A stretch of DNA of 37,977 bases, taken from the NCBI GenBank assembly GCA_012519055.1, contig JAAYQU010000038.1:1-37977 (forward strand), given 5' to 3'. The position numbers and the translations under genes were made by a program. The DNA is from Bacteroidales bacterium. Lineage in GTDB: Bacteria; Bacteroidota; Bacteroidia; Bacteroidales; Salinivirgaceae. A model generated the notes under the pieces. That model saw nothing but the letters and a program-made list of their open reading frames with translations, had not been told where the DNA came from and did no database searches. Positions 17,065 to 26,815 of this stretch are shown one piece after another (position 1 is the stretch's first letter; each line of letters starts with the position of its first letter).

Positions 17065-18018
17065 TTAAACAACATTGCTACTTAAAAAAAACTCAACATT
17101 CTTCCTAATACGCTCCTCAATATTCTCCCCCGCGCTGGCTTTGTGAAATTTTTCGCCTACGATGTTTTCGTAAAGCTCTATATATCTTTCACTTACGCTT
17201 TCAATATATGATTCAGTCATCTCCGGAACGGATTGTCCCTCTTTTCCTTGAAAGCCATTGGCTATAAGCCATTCACGCACAAACTCCTTGGAAAGCTGTT
17301 TCTGTTGCTCGCCTTTTGCCTGACGCTCTTCGTAACCTTTGGCGTAAAAATAGCGACTACTATCTGGAGTGTGTATCTCGTCTATAAGGATTATTTTTCC
17401 GTCAACCTTTCCAAACTCATATTTGGTGTCAACTAAGATAAGTCCCTTTTGTGCAGCCATTTCGGTTCCGCGTTTAAACAGCTCAAGGGAGATTTTCTCT
17501 AACTCGTTGTAGTCGGCTTCGGAGACTAATCCCTGTTTAATAATCTCCTCGCGGCTGATATCTTCATCGTGTCCCTCAACGGCTTTTGTTGTTGGAGTTA
17601 TTATGGGTTTTGCAAATTTTTGGTGCTCAATCATGCCATCAGGAAGACTTATCCCACACAGAGAACGTTTCCCTGACTTATATTCACGCCAAGCGTGTCC
17701 AGTCAGATATCCGCGCACAACCATCTCAACCATAAATGGTTCGGCTTTCAAGCCGACAGTTACCATGGGATCGGGTGTTGCAATTTTCCAGTTGGGAACA
17801 ATGTCTTTTGTGGCATCTAAAAATTTTGCTGCTATCTGGTTCAACACCTGTCCTTTATATGGAATGCCTTTGGGTAAAATAACGTCAAACGCTGATATCC
17901 TGTCGGTTACAACCATTACAAGAGTTTTGTTGTCGATATTATATACATCACGGACTTTGCCGTGATAAACAGATTTTTGCCCTTTGAAATTAAAATTGGT
18001 ATTTGTTAAAGCCCTCAT
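17065..18018 (-). CDS. purC: Phosphoribosylaminoimidazole-succinocarboxamide synthase
   Basis: The 317-residue SAICAR synthetase joins aspartate to CAIR using ATP in purine biosynthesis. It has the ATP-loop [13 protein letters not shown] (18-30), [32 protein letters not shown] (SAICAR signature 1 region), and [11 protein letters not shown] followed by [13 protein letters not shown] (signature 2 region). It is the longer form of about 310 residues common in Bacteroidota and yeast-like enzymes. It lies 16 bases downstream of phoH on the same strand, an arrangement I associate with Bacteroidota, and is followed by a clear terminator. Confidence 0.97.
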   Translation of the reverse strand: MRALTNTNFNFKGQKSVYHGKVRDVYNIDNKTLVMVVTDRISAFDVILPKGIPYKGQVLNQIAAKFLDATKDIVPNWKIATPDPMVTVGLKAEPFMVEMVVRGYLTGHAWREYKSGKRSLCGISLPDGMIEHQKFAKPIITPTTKAVEGHDEDISREEIIKQGLVSEADYNELEKISLELFKRGTEMAAQKGLILVDTKYEFGKVDGKIILIDEIHTPDSSRYFYAKGYEERQAKGEQQKQLSKEFVREWLIANGFQGKEGQSVPEMTESYIESVSERYIELYENIVGEKFHKASAGENIEERIRKNVEFFLSSNVV

Positions 18019-18034
18019 ATTTAAATTTTTACGA

Positions 18035-19021
18035 TTACTCTTTTGTTTTATCTTTCGTTTTGCTCTCCTTAGCTTTTTCCCTCTCTTTACTGTATGCCTT
18101 TACAATTTTGATAACTAATGGATGTCGCACAATATCTGTCTCATCAAGCTCAACAAAGCTGATACCTGCGATGTTTGCCAAAATTTTGTGAGCATGTACC
18201 AATCCACTCTTTTCGCTTACAGGCAGGTCGATTTGGGTGATATCGCCAGTGATAATAAATTTTGAATGCCGTCCCATTCGGGTAAGGAACATTTTAAGCT
18301 GATTTATAGTAGTGTTTTGCGCCTCATCGAGAATAACAAAAGCGTTGTCGAGGGTGCGACCGCGCATAAATGCCAGCGGAACTATTTGCACGATACCCTC
18401 CTCGATGTAAGACTCTAATTTTCTGGGAGGTAGCATATCGTTCAGGGCATCATAGAGAGGTTGCAGATATGGGTCGATTTTCTCCTTCAGGTCGCCGGGT
18501 AAAAATCCAAGTCGTTCGCCGGCTTCAACGGCAGGGCGGGTTAAGATAATACGCCTTACCTCCTTGTTCCTCAACGCTCTAACGGCAAGCGCAATTGCTG
18601 TATATGTCTTTCCGCTGCCAGCAGGTCCAATAGCGAAAAGCATATCATTTTTAAGATGTTCACTAACAATAAGTTGCTGATTTGCTGTCCTGGCTCTTAT
18701 AATTCTCCCATGATTGCCATAGACCAAAACATCTAAATCACTTTGCAGTTCAGCAGTTGACTTATGCGAATCGGAATCAGACAGGTTTACAATATCCTCA
18801 CTTTTTAAACTTCCAAAACGTTTGTAATGCTCAACAAAACGATAGTAGCGGTCGGTAAAAAAATCGACATCAGAAGGTTCGCCTATTACTTTGAGCAGGT
18901 CTCCACGCGCAATAAGTTTCACTTGTGGGAACAGTTGTCGAATAAGATCGAAATTAGAATTGTTTACCCCGTAAAGGATTACAGGTTCAATATCACAAAT
19001 TTCAATTATACGTTCAATCAT
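18035..19021 (-). CDS. phoH: PhoH-family ATPase
   Basis: The 328-residue cytoplasmic protein has the Walker A motif GPAGSGKT (132-139), [17 protein letters not shown] (161-177), and Walker [11 protein letters not shown] (228-237) followed by a [10 protein letters not shown] sensor motif. This is the SF1-like PhoH domain; members are linked to RNA metabolism. The N-terminal 100 residues are the usual KH-like extension. The C-terminus is unusually basic and acidic ([17 protein letters not shown]). It is first in a two-gene unit with purC and is divergent from the SAM-hydroxide adenosyltransferase-like gene. Confidence 0.95.
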   Translation of the reverse strand: MIERIIEICDIEPVILYGVNNSNFDLIRQLFPQVKLIARGDLLKVIGEPSDVDFFTDRYYRFVEHYKRFGSLKSEDIVNLSDSDSHKSTAELQSDLDVLVYGNHGRIIRARTANQQLIVSEHLKNDMLFAIGPAGSGKTYTAIALAVRALRNKEVRRIILTRPAVEAGERLGFLPGDLKEKIDPYLQPLYDALNDMLPPRKLESYIEEGIVQIVPLAFMRGRTLDNAFVILDEAQNTTINQLKMFLTRMGRHSKFIITGDITQIDLPVSEKSGLVHAHKILANIAGISFVELDETDIVRHPLVIKIVKAYSKEREKAKESKTKDKTKE

Positions 19022-19076
19022 AAAGTGATTAATAGTTCAAAATATGTTAATTTTGTAAAATACTTTTTAAGCCAAA

Positions 19077-19135
19077 AATTTATGTGAGCACAAAAATACA
19101 TAAATTCGCACATAAAATTGGAATTACATAAATTT
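19077..19135. promoter_or_regulatory. Cluster of ACATAAA-type sites in a divergent promoter region
   Basis: The 163-base gap between divergent genes contains AATTTATGT (19077), ACATAAATT (19098), ACATAAAATT (19110) and ACATAAATTT (19126). That is three direct copies and one inverted copy of nearly the same word. It may be a protein-binding cluster controlling phoH and/or the plus-strand gene. In AT-rich DNA chance similarity cannot be excluded. Confidence 0.3.
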
Positions 19136-19184
19136 AAAAACGTATAAACTCTGTACAAAACCAGACCAACATATTTACAAAGAT

Positions 19185-19955
19185 ATGAAGACAATAACCC
19201 TTATAACTGACTGGAACGATGACGATTACTTCGTCGGAGCGGTTAAGGGTTATATGTTATCGCATTGTCCTGATATAAAGTTAGTTGAGATATCGCACCG
19301 TGTGCCTTTGTTTGATATACAAAAGGCGGCTTTTATATTAAAATCATGCTACAACTCTTACCCTGAGAAAACTGTGCATATCAGCGGGGTTCGGGGTTTC
19401 AACAACAGAAAAAGTGCGTTACCTGTGGCTGTCAGCTACAAAGGTCAATTTTTTTTCGGATTCGACAACAAGGCATTTATTTCGATTTTCGACGACGACG
19501 AAAATCCCGAAATGTGGATGTTAAACAACCAAGAATCCACGTTTCCAGAGTTAGATCTGTTGCTTAAACCTGCTGCCAAACTGCTTAACGGCGAGGATAT
19601 AAACACTTTGGGTACTCCTGTGTCGGAGATGCCTTTTGTTGCAAAAATACGACCTGAGATAAGCGCAAAATTTATGGTCGGAAATGTGATGTATATAAAT
19701 GGTTATGGCAACGCAGTTACAAATATCACACGCAAAATTTTCGAGGATTTCATTGAGGATAAGCAATTTAGCATTACTGTTTTGAGACGTCAGAATGAAA
19801 TAACTAAAATTAGCGCTATAATCGATAGCCCCGAAGGAGAACTTTTTGCTATATTTAACACTTTAGGTTTGTTGGAGATTGGTCAAATGAATTATCGTTT
19901 AGACGAATCGGTTGGAGTTGGTTTATTGTCGAAAATCAGAATTGAGAAAAAATGA
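19185..19955 (+). CDS. SAM-hydroxide adenosyltransferase-like protein (DUF62)
   Basis: The 256-residue protein matches the DUF62/SAM hydroxide adenosyltransferase fold: an N-terminal TLITDWNDDDYFVGAVKG, a middle FFGFDNKAF (the usual G.DNG region), and a C-terminal domain opening with GNVMYINGYGNAVTNI. Family members split S-adenosylmethionine to adenosine and methionine using an activated water. Here the usual DPGVG motif with its catalytic Asp is replaced by HISGVRGFNNR, and the Asp of the YIDxFGN segment is Asn. It may therefore have altered or lost this activity; I believe the same deviation occurs in other Bacteroidota members. Its stop overlaps the ABM-domain gene by four bases. Confidence 0.8.
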   Translation: MKTITLITDWNDDDYFVGAVKGYMLSHCPDIKLVEISHRVPLFDIQKAAFILKSCYNSYPEKTVHISGVRGFNNRKSALPVAVSYKGQFFFGFDNKAFISIFDDDENPEMWMLNNQESTFPELDLLLKPAAKLLNGEDINTLGTPVSEMPFVAKIRPEISAKFMVGNVMYINGYGNAVTNITRKIFEDFIEDKQFSITVLRRQNEITKISAIIDSPEGELFAIFNTLGLLEIGQMNYRLDESVGVGLLSKIRIEKK

Positions 19956-20260
19956 TAACGCGAATTATTAAATTTAAGATAAAGCCTGATGCCGAGGGGC
20001 TTTTCGAGGAGCTTGTAAAACAGTTCAAAGATGAATTGATGTCGTTTGATGGGTTGCACCATATTGACATTCTACGCGAAAAAGAGAATCATATGAGTGT
20101 GTTTATTATTATGATTTTCAACACCGAAGCCAAGTTAGACCTCTTTAGGCGTTCGGAGTTGAACAAGGTAATTAAACAGCGTTTAAGAGATATTACAACC
20201 GAAGCCCCTTTGGCTTGGATGGTGGAAACATTTGATATTGAGGAAGCTAATGGATTCTAA
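19952..20260 (+). CDS. ABM-fold (antibiotic biosynthesis monooxygenase-like) small protein
   Basis: The 102 residues form a single ferredoxin-like ABM/Dabb domain: an N-terminal ITRIIKFKIKPD strand, GLHHIDILREKEN in the middle, and a terminal PLAWMVETFDIEE. Such proteins are usually dimeric; functions range from quinol oxygenation to heme handling, and none can be assigned here. It overlaps the gene before it by four bases and mazG after it by 11, so the three are tightly coupled. Confidence 0.75.
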   Translation: MITRIIKFKIKPDAEGLFEELVKQFKDELMSFDGLHHIDILREKENHMSVFIIMIFNTEAKLDLFRRSELNKVIKQRLRDITTEAPLAWMVETFDIEEANGF

Positions 20261-21050
20261 TAAAGAAAAAGCAGTCAAAAATTTTGGACATTTAATTGAT
20301 GTATTAAACGAGTTGCGCGAAAAATGCCCTTGGGATAAGAAACAGACGGTAGAATCACTCAGACAACTAACTATTGAAGAGACTTTTGAACTATCTGACG
20401 CTATATTGAGTAAAGAAGTGGCCGAGATAAAAAAAGAGTTGGGCGATATTTTACTGCATATTGTCTTTTATTCACGTATAGCCACTGAAAAAGAGTGGTT
20501 TACACTAAACGACGTTATAGAAACGTTGATAAAAAAACTTAAACACCGACATCCGCATATCTACGGAGATGTTGAAGCCAATGACTCTAAGACGGTTGAG
20601 GAGAATTGGGAAAAGATAAAACTTAAGGAGAAGGATCGCGAAAAGCGTGTTTTATCGGGTGTGCCATCTGGCTTACCTCCTATGATTAAGGCTTTTAGGA
20701 TACAACAAAAGGCACGCGGAGTTGGCTTTGACTGGGAATATCGCGAGCAGGTTTGGGACAAAGTGCAGGAGGAGCTTAACGAGCTAACCTACGAGTTCAA
20801 CAATCCCGAAAACAGCACCGAAAAGATTGAAAGCGAATTTGGCGACCTTATGTTTGCAATGATTAACGCCGGAAGGCTGTACGGTATTGACCCCGAAAAG
20901 GCATTGGAAATGACAAATCGTAAATTTATACAGCGTTTCAATTATTTGGAAGAACAGACTTTATTGAAAGGCAAAGACTTACACAATATGACTCTTGATG
21001 AAATGGAAGCAATTTGGCAAGAGGCAAAAAAAATTGAGAACAATGAGTAA
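20250..21050 (+). CDS. mazG: Nucleoside triphosphate pyrophosphohydrolase MazG
   Basis: The 266-residue protein contains two MazG domains. The first has CPWDKKQTVESLRQLTIEE (about 26-44) and KKELGDILLHIVF with the EExxE and ExxD metal-binding acids. The second has EELNELTYEF and SEFGDLMFAMINAGRLYGID. It hydrolyses (d)NTPs to monophosphates and pyrophosphate, a housekeeping role in Bacteroidota. I chose the ATG at 20250 giving MDSNKEK; a TTG at 20232 would add six residues of no family resemblance. The start lies inside the end of the ABM gene. Confidence 0.95.
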   Translation: MDSNKEKAVKNFGHLIDVLNELREKCPWDKKQTVESLRQLTIEETFELSDAILSKEVAEIKKELGDILLHIVFYSRIATEKEWFTLNDVIETLIKKLKHRHPHIYGDVEANDSKTVEENWEKIKLKEKDREKRVLSGVPSGLPPMIKAFRIQQKARGVGFDWEYREQVWDKVQEELNELTYEFNNPENSTEKIESEFGDLMFAMINAGRLYGIDPEKALEMTNRKFIQRFNYLEEQTLLKGKDLHNMTLDEMEAIWQEAKKIENNE

Positions 21051-21124
21051 TATAAAAACACCTAAAATATTAAAGAGTTTTACTTACTTTGCGCAAAATT
21101 TAAACTATTAACACTATCAAAAAA

Positions 21125-21745
21125 ATGGAAAAAATAAAGAATATTGCACTTATCGTTCTTGGAGTATTGGTAATATGGTTATTTATAGACAGATACGCTA
21201 TTTCCAAACACACAACATCCGCAGAAAATAAGACTGCAGTTGAAACCACTAAAGACTCTATTAGCACAAATATTAATATTGCATACGTTAACATTGATTC
21301 TGTGCTACTTACTTACGAGCAGTCCATAAAAATGAACGAAGACTTTATGGCTAAAAGGCAAAAAAGTGAAAATGAGTTTACGAAAAAGGCAAAACAGTTT
21401 GAAAAGGATTATCTTGCTTTTCAAGAAAAGGCACAGCGAGGCGGATTTCTGTCACAAGCATCAATGGAGATGCAACAACGGGAACTGTTAGAGCAAAAAG
21501 AGAGATTGGACAATTTAGAAGCAAAACTCACGGAAGAGCTAATGATTGAGCAACAACGCTTAAACGAAATTCTTTATGAAGCCATTGTAAGTTACGTCGA
21601 ACGCTACAACATGTCTGCTGGCTACGACTTAATATTAACAAACACAGGTCTTGGAACAATCATGCACGGCAATCCAAACCTAAATATTACTAACGAAATA
21701 GTAGAGGGTCTAAACGCCGAGTACAGAGCAGCCCAAAACAAATAA
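21125..21745 (+). CDS. OmpH/Skp-family periplasmic chaperone-like protein
   Basis: The 206-residue protein has an uncleaved-looking N-terminal membrane segment (about 6-22) and the OmpH opening IAYVNIDSVLLTYEQ near 55-70. A long charged coiled coil (about 80-150) precedes a terminal domain ending in LNITNEIVEGLNAEY, as in Skp. Family members hold unfolded outer-membrane proteins in the periplasm. A near-consensus -7 element (TTACTTTG) lies at 21084-21091. The glycosyltransferase gene starts nine bases after its stop. Confidence 0.88.
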   Translation: MEKIKNIALIVLGVLVIWLFIDRYAISKHTTSAENKTAVETTKDSISTNINIAYVNIDSVLLTYEQSIKMNEDFMAKRQKSENEFTKKAKQFEKDYLAFQEKAQRGGFLSQASMEMQQRELLEQKERLDNLEAKLTEELMIEQQRLNEILYEAIVSYVERYNMSAGYDLILTNTGLGTIMHGNPNLNITNEIVEGLNAEYRAAQNK

Positions 21746-21753
21746 CACTACAA

Positions 21754-23109
21754 ATGACGTTTGCCAACAACTACTTGATAGGGCAAAACCCACGATATAT
21801 TTCAACTCCCCCTGACAACTCGTTGTCGGGGGTTGTTGTTATTCCATGTTGCTCAGAACCAGACGTTTTAGAAAACGTAAAGCTTTTATGCCAATGTGAT
21901 CCGCCCGAGGGATTTATTGAAATTATTATTGTGGTTAATTTCCCCGAGGGCAAGCCAAAAGAGACACATGACTACAACAAAGAGATATTTGACCGACTTG
22001 TCGAATTTTCAAAGCAACTTAAAAACGACAAAATAAAAGTTCTACCCATTTGGCTCGGAGCTGTAAGAAAAAAGTTTGCAGGAGCCGGTTATGCCCGCAA
22101 GGTTGGCATGGACGAGGCTATTAGAAGATTTAACGATATCAACAGACCCGAGAACTTTATAATATCTTTAGATGCCGACACAACGGTTATGCAAAACTAT
22201 TTATCGGAGTTGGAGAAACTATTTTATAACAACAATTCTGTACGTCAAGCAGTTGTGCCTTTTGTGCACCCAAAAAAAGATATTGACAAGAGCCTATGTC
22301 ATGCAATAATGCTATATGAGCTTTATCTGCGATATTACAGATTGGCAATGGAGTATATTGGCTGGCAATGGGCTTATCACACCGTAGGTTCGGCTTTTGC
22401 TGTCAAGGCTTCGGTTTATGTTGAGCAACAGGGAATGAACCGAAAAAATGCAGGCGAGGATTTCTATTTCCTAAATAAACTATTTCCGCTTGGTGGAACA
22501 GTAATTGCAAATAATACAATGGTTTTCCCCTCAGCACGCTTTTCTGATAGAGTGCCGTTCGGAACCGGACCAGCATTAAAACAGATTATTGAAAACAGGT
22601 TTTCATACAAAACCTACTGTTTGCAAAGTATTTTAGATTTGCGATATTTTTTAGAAAATATCCAAACTCTATTTGGTGCAGATAGCTTATACATTGATAG
22701 TTACATTGATAACGCCCCCAAAGCATTAAGCGATTACTGGAAAGAGACAAACTTTATTGATAAAATAAACGAGTGTAACTCTAAATGTGCACATTTAAAC
22801 TCTTTCAACAAACGCCTACTAAGAAAGTTCGATGCATTTCAGATAGTCAAATATTTAAACTTTGCGCACGAAAATCACTATAAAAAAAGCGAGGTTTGCA
22901 AAGAGTTTGAACTTCTTGTTAATGAGCTGAAAGCCAACTCGCCAAAGCATGCAAAAATTATTGAAATCTATTCCAATACACAGAAAAGAACAAACGTTCC
23001 CGAGTTTAACGACACTCAGTCAATTTCTAAATGCCGCAGTCTATTAGATTTAGCGGAGCTTCTAGACAATATACCTTACCCTACACACAAAAAAATTGGG
23101 TGTCAATAA
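21754..23109 (+). CDS. Family 2 glycosyltransferase-like protein
   Basis: The 451-residue protein has a GT-A nucleotide-sugar domain. VVVIPCCSEPDVLENVKLL (27-45) is the N-terminal strand and turn, SLDADT (138-143) supplies the DxD metal site, and AGEDFYFLNKL (233-243) is the usual ED acceptor-base region. RVPFGTGPA follows. The C-terminal 170 residues are helical and unassigned. There is no obvious membrane segment. The acceptor is unknown, and no other cell-envelope sugar genes surround it. It follows ompH closely and is probably co-transcribed with it. Confidence 0.82.
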   Translation: MTFANNYLIGQNPRYISTPPDNSLSGVVVIPCCSEPDVLENVKLLCQCDPPEGFIEIIIVVNFPEGKPKETHDYNKEIFDRLVEFSKQLKNDKIKVLPIWLGAVRKKFAGAGYARKVGMDEAIRRFNDINRPENFIISLDADTTVMQNYLSELEKLFYNNNSVRQAVVPFVHPKKDIDKSLCHAIMLYELYLRYYRLAMEYIGWQWAYHTVGSAFAVKASVYVEQQGMNRKNAGEDFYFLNKLFPLGGTVIANNTMVFPSARFSDRVPFGTGPALKQIIENRFSYKTYCLQSILDLRYFLENIQTLFGADSLYIDSYIDNAPKALSDYWKETNFIDKINECNSKCAHLNSFNKRLLRKFDAFQIVKYLNFAHENHYKKSEVCKEFELLVNELKANSPKHAKIIEIYSNTQKRTNVPEFNDTQSISKCRSLLDLAELLDNIPYPTHKKIGCQ

Positions 23110-23192
23110 ATTAGTAACTAACACCAGACTGCAATAAAGTTCTTTGCTATTAATTTATAATGGTTTTCGAATGAGTCTATACGACTAATTGT

Positions 23193-24170
23193 TTATACTT
23201 CGAATCCGATAATTTTTCCTTTGGTCATTACAAGCTTATCGTCAAAATAAACATCGGGTTCTTTAACCAAACCATCTATGTGTGAGCTTACAGAAATACG
23301 ACCTCCCATTGAAAGGTTGTTACCAAAGGCTACGTGAATTGTTCCATAAACTTTCTCATCTTCTAAAATATGTCCAGTTAGAATTGCCTTGTAATTGGTT
23401 CCTATTCCAAATTCTGCTACTGCTCGTGCATCACGACCCGTTTTGTCTAACATCTCCTCTAACTGTTTTGCCTGTTTCCCACCTTTAATGGTTTCGGCAT
23501 ATCCATTAACAACCTCAATTACAATCGGTTCTTCCAACATTCCTATACCTGAAACTGAGCCGTCTATAACAACCTTTCCGTTTGATTTATCTTCCCACGG
23601 AGCTAAATATACCTCTCCAGATGGCAAGTTTCCACTTTCACCCTTTTCACGAAGCACACCCTTGCTTGGCAATATATTTCGACCTCCAATAGGCATTATT
23701 ATATCGGTACCTTTTGCGGTTACAACTCTAACATTTTGTACACCTTGAAGTTTCTCGATAATATAATCGGTAAGCGAAATTATTTTTTCATAATCGGCGT
23801 TTAAACAACGTATCATGGTATCGATATTAATTCCAGGCATTGTGCCAAATCTAACACCCTCTTTTGCAGCATTTCTGCGAGCATCGGTATGTGTAAGCGA
23901 TTTTGCAGTAGGGCAAACCACAACATCAACCTTTTTCATAAGCTCTGATATCAACGCTGGTGGCTCCTGACCATTAATTTCTCTCGATTTTATCTCTACC
24001 AATATCGATTCCTTGCACAACTCCTTCCCTACTTCGTGTAATGATTGTCCTATTTCGCGTTTAATTTCATCGGTAACTATTAATAGAGTTTCTTCAGGTT
24101 TAAGACCCATACAGTCGCGTAACGCTATTATTGAAGCATCTCTAAGCTCTTTTTTTTGTGTTTCAGTCAT
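23193..24170 (-). CDS. M29-like aminopeptidase
   Basis: The 325-residue protein resembles the thermophilic metalloprotease family M29 (AmpS/PepS), although full members are about 410 residues. It keeps NLPSGEVYLAP (181-191), AEFGIGTN with Glu253, HVAFGNN with His279, and HIDGLVKEPDVYFD with His297 and Asp299. These are the positions of the two-metal ligands in the family. It should be a cytoplasmic metal-dependent aminopeptidase. A related family carries 2,5-dihydroxypyridine dioxygenases, so the reaction is not certain. It is a single minus-strand gene between plus-strand units. Confidence 0.8.
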   Translation of the reverse strand: MTETQKKELRDASIIALRDCMGLKPEETLLIVTDEIKREIGQSLHEVGKELCKESILVEIKSREINGQEPPALISELMKKVDVVVCPTAKSLTHTDARRNAAKEGVRFGTMPGINIDTMIRCLNADYEKIISLTDYIIEKLQGVQNVRVVTAKGTDIIMPIGGRNILPSKGVLREKGESGNLPSGEVYLAPWEDKSNGKVVIDGSVSGIGMLEEPIVIEVVNGYAETIKGGKQAKQLEEMLDKTGRDARAVAEFGIGTNYKAILTGHILEDEKVYGTIHVAFGNNLSMGGRISVSSHIDGLVKEPDVYFDDKLVMTKGKIIGFEV

Positions 24171-24293
24171 AATATTGCGTGTTTTAATATTTACAATGTA
24201 TTGATATTCTACAAAATTGCAATAAAACTTTTAAAAACACAAATCTATGATTTTGAAATCGGAATTGCATACAGTCATTTTCAATATTAAATA

Positions 24294-24301
24294 TATCTTT
24301 G
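24294..24301 (+). promoter_or_regulatory. Possible -7 element upstream of fhs
   Basis: TATCTTTG matches TAnnTTTG exactly, 129 bases before the fhs start. The nearest TTG upstream is 26 bases away, too far for a normal -33, so the assignment is weak. The remaining leader is AT-rich without a clear structure. Confidence 0.3.
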
Positions 24302-24430
24302 TAATTGATAACAATTCCGATGTTATGTTGTTATAGTGTTATTTGGATTTTACAAAAATATTTGTTAACATAACTGTTAACTACTAGTGAAAAATAAATT
24401 TATAAATAAACAGTTAAATTGTATAAAAAA

Positions 24431-26104
24431 ATGAACAGTGATCAAAAAATTGCCAAAAATGCAAAAATGAAGCCGATAACTGAAATTGCTTCAAGCTTAG
24501 GCATTGACAATGAATTGATTGAGCAGTACGGTAAATATAAAGCTAAGTTACCATTATCACTTATTGATATGGATAATGTTGCTAAAAATTCGCTTATATT
24601 GGTTTCAGCAATATCGCCTACACCTGCAGGAGAAGGGAAAACAACGGTAAGTATTGGTTTGACTCAAGCCTTAAACCGAATAGGAAAAAATGCAACGGTT
24701 GTATTGCGTGAACCATCATTGGGACCTGTTTTTGGTATAAAAGGTGGAGCAACAGGTGGTGGCTATAGCCAAGTATTACCTATGGAAGATATCAACCTTC
24801 ACTTTACAGGCGACTTTGCAGCTGTTGAGAAAGCTCACAATCTGCTTTCTGCATTGATAGACAACAATATACACTCGAAAAAATATAGCTTAGGTATTGA
24901 TCCTCGTACAATAACATGGAAGCGTGTTATGGATATGAACGACCGCGCATTGCGTGATATCGTTGTAGGGTTAGGAGGTCGCTCAATGGGTGTGCCACGC
25001 GAAACAGGATTTGATATTACTGCCGCTTCAGAAGTTATGGCTGCACTTTGTCTCGCTAACGATTTGAATGATTTGAAAAACAAATTAGGAAATATCTTCG
25101 TTGGATTTACATACGACCGCAAGCCTATTTACGCCCGCGATTTGAAAGCCGAGGGAGCAATGGCTGCTCTTTTAAAAGACGCTATCAAACCCAACCTGGT
25201 ACAAACAATAGAAAACACACCAGCTATAATTCATGGTGGTCCATTTGCAAATATTGCACAAGGAACAAACACTGTAATTGCAACCCGAATGGGGCTTTCG
25301 CTTTCAGACTATGTTGTTACAGAAGCCGGATTTGGTTTTGACCTTGGGGCCGAGAAGTTTTTCGATATTAAATGCGGATACAGTGGGTTGTCTCCAAAAG
25401 CGGTAGTATTAGTAGCTACAATCAGAGCTTTGAAATATCATGGAGGAGTACCTATTGCTGATCTTAACAAACCTAATGTTGATGCTCTGGACAAAGGAAT
25501 TGAAAACTTGGATAAGCATATCGAAAACATCAGGAAATTTGGAGTAAAAGCGGTTGTTGCAATAAATCGTTTTACTGCTGATACCGATGAAGAGGTTAAG
25601 TTTATTATTGATCATGTAGCCGAGAAATATGGAGTAAAAGCCGTTGAGGCAAACGTTTGGGCAAAAGGCGGTGAGGGAGCTATTGACTTAGCCAACGAGG
25701 TTGTTAATGTTATTAGTTGTTGCACTGAAAAATACAAACCTCTATACGATTGGAATCAATCCGTAGAGGCAAAAATTGAAATCATTGCAAAGAAAATATA
25801 TGGAGCTGAAGCAATTGACTACACTCCACGCGCAAAAGCTGATTTAGAGAGCATTGCAAGATTAGGACTTGAACATCTGCCTGTCTGCGTTGCAAAAACA
25901 CAAAAGTCACTGTCGGATAATCCCGACTTGCTTGGCAGACCCAAAGATTTTGTAATAACCGTGCGAGCAATAGAGATAGCTGCCGGCGCAGGTTTCGTAA
26001 TTCCTATCACAGGCGAAATTATCAGAATGCCTGGACTTCCAGGTGTACCTGCAGCAAACAGTATTGATATTGATGAAAACGGCAACATTACTGGACTGTT
26101 TTAA
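24431..26104 (+). CDS. fhs: Formate-tetrahydrofolate ligase
   Basis: The 557-residue enzyme makes 10-formyl-tetrahydrofolate from formate, THF and ATP. It shows the P-loop PTPAGEGKTTVSIGL (63-77), REPSLGPVFGIKGGATGGGYSQ as two adjacent segments, the HFTGDFAAV folate-site segment, and the C-terminal GEIIRMPGLPGVPAA. Length equals that of bacterial Fhs. The ATG at 24431 is preferred; a TTG at 24419 adds only four residues. It feeds one-carbon units to purine synthesis (purC is in the same window) and is common in anaerobes. It is transcribed alone, ending just before a dispersed repeat. Confidence 0.97.
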   Translation: MNSDQKIAKNAKMKPITEIASSLGIDNELIEQYGKYKAKLPLSLIDMDNVAKNSLILVSAISPTPAGEGKTTVSIGLTQALNRIGKNATVVLREPSLGPVFGIKGGATGGGYSQVLPMEDINLHFTGDFAAVEKAHNLLSALIDNNIHSKKYSLGIDPRTITWKRVMDMNDRALRDIVVGLGGRSMGVPRETGFDITAASEVMAALCLANDLNDLKNKLGNIFVGFTYDRKPIYARDLKAEGAMAALLKDAIKPNLVQTIENTPAIIHGGPFANIAQGTNTVIATRMGLSLSDYVVTEAGFGFDLGAEKFFDIKCGYSGLSPKAVVLVATIRALKYHGGVPIADLNKPNVDALDKGIENLDKHIENIRKFGVKAVVAINRFTADTDEEVKFIIDHVAEKYGVKAVEANVWAKGGEGAIDLANEVVNVISCCTEKYKPLYDWNQSVEAKIEIIAKKIYGAEAIDYTPRAKADLESIARLGLEHLPVCVAKTQKSLSDNPDLLGRPKDFVITVRAIEIAAGAGFVIPITGEIIRMPGLPGVPAANSIDIDENGNITGLF

Positions 26105-26112
26105 AATTTTAT

Positions 26113-26182
26113 GGAACACAGATAACACGGATTAAACGGATTTACACGGATTTTTTATCTATGTAATTTTGTTTAATCCGTG
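26113..26182. repeat. ACACGGATT-type dispersed repeat, long copy
   Basis: Starting GGAACACAGATAACACGG, this stretch contains three short head-to-tail ACGGATT units. It ends with GTTTAATCCGTG (26171-26182), the exact complement of CACGGATTAAAC (26126-26137), so it can form a 12-base-pair stem. A shorter copy in the same orientation lies at 29035. I recall this sequence type as common between genes in Bacteroidota. Confidence 0.75.
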
Positions 26183-26243
26183 CTTTCTTTGTCCTAATTG
26201 CTGAATGTTTTGTAATTTAGCAAAGCAAAAAACATCATCATTA

Positions 26244-26717
26244 ATGAGAATATTGTTAAAACAAATATTTGCATTAACATTAGCAACCTTAACTCTCGTT
26301 ACAAGCGTAGGTATAAAGTTGTATTTCCATAAATGCCTGACATGTAATGTCACAGATATTTCTCTTGTTGACGAAGTTTCTGCATGCCACCAGCACCATT
26401 TGATACACCATATCAACCATAGCCACAAAGAAGAAAACCACAACTCAACACATAATGACGATGAGTGTTGTGTAATCACTAAGGCCTATATACAATACCA
26501 CTACAACAATACGGTAGAGCGTACTCTTGATTTATCTTATCAGTACAGCTTTGCAAAAGATATATTGTTTTGCATCAACACAGCAGATGCAGATGAAACT
26601 GTTGTTACAGAAGATTTTATCTACTGTTTTGTCAATCCCCCACCAATTATTATCTCAGGAATTGATTTGCTTAAATCGATTCATCAGCTAAAGTTTGATT
26701 ATTGTTTTCTTTCGTAA
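26244..26717 (+). CDS. HYC_CC_PP-like small secreted protein, probable metal locus
   Basis: The 157-residue product has an N-terminal hydrophobic signal or anchor (about 1-25), then YFHKCLTC, a histidine-rich stretch (CHQHHLIHHINHSHKE), DECC and a late NPPPII. The order H..C, CC, PP fits the small Bacteroidota HYC_CC_PP family, which I know as a neighbour of TonB-dependent receptors linked to metal uptake. The His/Cys richness suggests binding of copper, zinc or a similar metal in the periplasm; this is inference. The ATG at 26244 begins a proper signal peptide, whereas an upstream frame extension from 26205 would spoil it. The receptor gene follows after 98 bases. Confidence 0.75.
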   Translation: MRILLKQIFALTLATLTLVTSVGIKLYFHKCLTCNVTDISLVDEVSACHQHHLIHHINHSHKEENHNSTHNDDECCVITKAYIQYHYNNTVERTLDLSYQYSFAKDILFCINTADADETVVTEDFIYCFVNPPPIIISGIDLLKSIHQLKFDYCFLS

Positions 26718-26815
26718 CTGTTTTTTTATAAAACAGCTTAGTTAATATTCTAATATACAGAAAATTAACACTAACCTATATTCATACAGAAAATAATAAT
26801 TAAACACATAATCAA

